Positions 61,903-64,000 of a stretch of DNA of 64,000 nt are shown piece after piece. The notes below the pieces were generated by a model, which had not been told where the DNA came from, searched no databases, and saw only the letters and a program-made list of their open reading frames with translations. Where the stretch lies: the NCBI RefSeq assembly GCF_900142965.1, contig NZ_FRCQ01000008.1, positions 1 to 64,000 of the forward strand. Reading direction: 5' to 3'. Each line of letters starts with the position of its first letter. Position 1 is the stretch's first letter. Position numbers and translations under genes: made by a program. Source of the DNA: Rhizobacter sp. OV335 (GTDB lineage: Bacteria; Pseudomonadota; Gammaproteobacteria; Burkholderiales; Burkholderiaceae_C).

Positions 61903-63945
61903 ATGCTTCCCCCGCTGCCCCCGCCCCCTTCCGTCCCCGAGTCCCTGCCGCCGCGACGCTGGCGGCGCGCGCTGCCGTGGGCGACGCTGGTAGCGCTGCT
62001 GCTGATCGCGCAGTCGCTGCTGGTGTGGCTGACGCTCGGCTACGAGAGCAGCCGGGCGCAGGAGCAGGTCGACGCCACCGCCACCGCGGCGGCCGGCGAC
62101 ATCAAGCAGGCGCTCGGCCGCGACCTGCAGAGCCTGCAGGCGCTGCTGTGGAACAACCCGTCGATCCCGCTCTGGCAACAGGATGCGGCCACGCTGCTGC
62201 GCACGCACCGCGAGCTGCTGCGCATCGAGCGGCGCGACGCGCAGCTGGAGATCACCGAATCGGTCGACTCGCCGCTGCACGGCTCGGCCTTCACGCAGAT
62301 CCGCCGTGACGACATCGATCTCGAGACCGAGCTCGCGTGCACCACCGCACGCCGCCAGGGCAGCCCGTCGTACTCGCGCAGCTACTTCGTGCCGCTGCCC
62401 GGCGGGCTGGGCCTGGAGGTGATGGACGTCTGCATCCCGATCGCCGGCAGCGGGCAGAACCTCGGCTTCATGGCCGGCACCTTCGCGCTCGGCCGGCTGC
62501 TGGACGAAACGGTGGGCAGCGAGGTGAAGCGGGTGCACGAGCTGTCGTTCATCGAGGGCGACGGCACGCGGCTCGCGCGCGTGGGCCTGCCGCGCGGCGC
62601 GGGGGCCTTCATCGCCGAGCGGCTGGTCGACCTGCCGGGCCTGAGCTTGCAGCTGCGGGTGGACAGCAGCGCCGGCCGGCCGCAGCTGATCCCGAACCTC
62701 AGCACCGCGCTGGTGCTCGGGCTGTCGCTCGCGCTCGGCGGCGTGGTGGCGCTGCTGGCGCGCGACGTGCGCAAGCGTGCCGGTGCCGAGTCGGCGCTCG
62801 CCGAGGCGCTGAGCTTCCGCAAGGCGATGGAGGATTCGCTAGTCACCGGGCTGCGCGCGCGCGACCCGCACGGCCGCATCACCTACGTGAACCCGGCGTT
62901 CTGCGAGATGGTGGGCTTCAGCGCGGCCGAACTGGTCGGGCAGACCACGCCACCCTATTGGCCGCCGGAGCTGACCTCGGAGTACACCAAGCGCCAGCAG
63001 GTGCGCCTGGCCGGCACGGTGCCGCCGCGCGAGGGCTACGAGACGGTGTTCATGCGGCGCACCGGCGAGCGTTTCGCGGTGATGATCTTCGAGGCGCCGC
63101 TGGTCGACGGCGCCGGCCGCCACACCGGCTGGATGAGCGCGGCGCTCGACGTCAGCGCGCAGCGCAAGATCGAGGAGGTCTCGCGCCAGCAGCAGGAGCG
63201 GCTGCAGGCGACGGCAAGGCTGGCCACCGTCGGCGAGATGGCCTCGCTGCTGAGCCACGAGCTGAACCAGCCGCTGGCGGCGATCGCGAGTTATGCCGCC
63301 GGTTCGCTGAACCTGATCAACGATGCCGACGGCGACTGCGCCGACACGCTGCCGCTGCTGCGCCAGGCCTCGCAGCGCATCGCCGAGCAGGCCGAGCGCG
63401 CCGGCCGCGTGATCAAGAGCGTGCACGACTTCGTGCGCCGGCGCGAACAGGCGCGCGAGCCGGTGCGCGCCGACCTGCTGATCGACGCGGTGCTGCCGCT
63501 GGTGCGGCTGCAGGCGCGCAAGAGCGGCACGCGCATCGAGCTCGACCTGCCGAAGCCGATGCCGCGCGTGGTCTGCGACCGCACGATGCTCGAGCAGGTG
63601 CTGCTAAACCTGACGCGCAACGCGATCCAGGCGATGGAGTCCCACACGCCCGCCGCCGAGCGCGAGCTGACCATCCGCGTGCGCCCGGTCGACGCCCGCT
63701 GGGTCGCGTTCGGCATCGTCGACCGCGGCACCGGCGTGGCCGACGAGGTTGCACCGCGGCTGTTCACGCCCTTCTTCACGACCCGGCCCGAGGGCATGGG
63801 GCTCGGGCTGAGCCTGTGCCGCACGGTGATCGAGCAGCACGGCGGCCTGCTGGTGTTCGAGAACCGCCTCGATGCGGCGCAACGCGTGATCGGCGCAGAA
63901 TTCAGGTTCACGCTGCCCGCCGACAGCAAGAACGCGAGCCCATGA
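61903..63945 (+). CDS. PAS sensor histidine kinase, DctB/FixL-like
   Basis: This 680-residue membrane kinase has two membrane segments (about 30-50 and 266-285) enclosing a periplasmic sensor region (about 52-262), a PAS domain (about 305-420, GRITYVNPAFCEMVGFSAAE), HisKA with His452 (SLLSHELNQPLAAIASYAAG) and HATPase with N-box NLTRNAIQAM and GMGLGLSLCRTVIEQHGG. The SHELNQPL motif is typical of FixL/DctB-type kinases, often controlling dicarboxylate transport. It is divergent from maeB, suggesting a C4-dicarboxylate role (inference). Its stop overlaps the next gene (ATGA). Confidence 0.9.
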   Translation: MLPPLPPPPSVPESLPPRRWRRALPWATLVALLLIAQSLLVWLTLGYESSRAQEQVDATATAAAGDIKQALGRDLQSLQALLWNNPSIPLWQQDAATLLRTHRELLRIERRDAQLEITESVDSPLHGSAFTQIRRDDIDLETELACTTARRQGSPSYSRSYFVPLPGGLGLEVMDVCIPIAGSGQNLGFMAGTFALGRLLDETVGSEVKRVHELSFIEGDGTRLARVGLPRGAGAFIAERLVDLPGLSLQLRVDSSAGRPQLIPNLSTALVLGLSLALGGVVALLARDVRKRAGAESALAEALSFRKAMEDSLVTGLRARDPHGRITYVNPAFCEMVGFSAAELVGQTTPPYWPPELTSEYTKRQQVRLAGTVPPREGYETVFMRRTGERFAVMIFEAPLVDGAGRHTGWMSAALDVSAQRKIEEVSRQQQERLQATARLATVGEMASLLSHELNQPLAAIASYAAGSLNLINDADGDCADTLPLLRQASQRIAEQAERAGRVIKSVHDFVRRREQAREPVRADLLIDAVLPLVRLQARKSGTRIELDLPKPMPRVVCDRTMLEQVLLNLTRNAIQAMESHTPAAERELTIRVRPVDARWVAFGIVDRGTGVADEVAPRLFTPFFTTRPEGMGLGLSLCRTVIEQHGGLLVFENRLDAAQRVIGAEFRFTLPADSKNASP

Positions 63946-64000
63946 CCAGCAGTACCCCCCACAGCCACCCCAGCCCCTCCCACGGCGGCAGCGCGACCAC
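63942..64000 (+). CDS. 5' end of a gene, probably the partner response regulator (partial)
   Basis: Only the first 19 codons are inside the window, beginning MTSSTPHSHPSPSHGGSAT. The ATG overlaps the sensor kinase stop codon (ATGA). From position and coupling a FixJ/DctR-type response regulator is expected, but the visible residues are only a low-complexity leader, so this is a guess from context. Confidence 0.4.
   Translation, partial: MTSSTPHSHPSPSHGGSAT

Overview
The window is a gene-dense chromosomal segment of very high G+C content. The gene content and order (amgK-lptD-surA-rsmA, metX-metW, urtABCDE with fmdAB, a MaeB-type malic enzyme, DUF4148 proteins) point to a betaproteobacterium of the order Burkholderiales, perhaps in the Leptothrix/Rubrivivax/Methylibium neighbourhood. 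That placement is inference from gene families; there is no rRNA or tRNA gene here to confirm it. I saw no tRNA, CRISPR array, prophage or intact insertion sequence.

Layout. Positions 1-422 form one large imperfect inverted repeat. Then follow an atypical response regulator, an FMN-binding glutamate-synthase-like protein, a META-domain protein, a small repeat protein, a pyrophosphate-type phosphofructokinase and several small unknown genes (0.5-6.5 kb). From 6.5 to 17.5 kb lies an amide/urea module: a minus-strand operon urtA-urtB-urtC-urtD-urtE-fmdA-fmdB (ABC importer, formamidase, FmdB zinc ribbon). Divergent from it is a hybrid histidine kinase whose sensor is an entire NCS1-type transporter, translationally coupled to a LuxR-type response regulator. 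The kinase probably senses a nitrogenous solute and may control the importer.

Next come a VanW-glycosyltransferase-like fusion, a PL10-like pectate lyase lipoprotein with a strong operator-like dyad, and metX-metW behind a SAM-II riboswitch followed by an intrinsic terminator (17.5-23.1 kb). Positions 23.1-30.7 kb hold small regulators, a chalcone-isomerase-like protein, a QueA-like/SDR pair, an XRE-cupin regulator, a secreted metallo-beta-lactamase-fold protein, and a DeoR regulator divergent from an MFS transporter. A TetR repressor faces a complete RND efflux operon (30.0-36.9 kb), with a TtgR/AcrR-like operator between them and a terminator at the end.

The 37-50 kb stretch is metabolic and accessory: a DUF1993-DUF4440 fusion, a ferritin-like/ferredoxin-like/double-CDGSH iron protein, a NAPE-PLD-like hydrolase, an SRPBCC protein, two alpha/beta hydrolases, two M20 peptidases (the first behind a striking A-B-A'-B' paired leader), a COG2509 flavoprotein and an MsbA-like ABC exporter. 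The last part holds a DUF4148 protein and LysR regulator, the envelope cluster amgK / lptD-surA-rsmA, an outer-membrane barrel protein, a barnase-barstar type RNase/inhibitor pair, the malic enzyme maeB, and a DctB/FixL-like sensor kinase whose partner gene is cut by the window edge.
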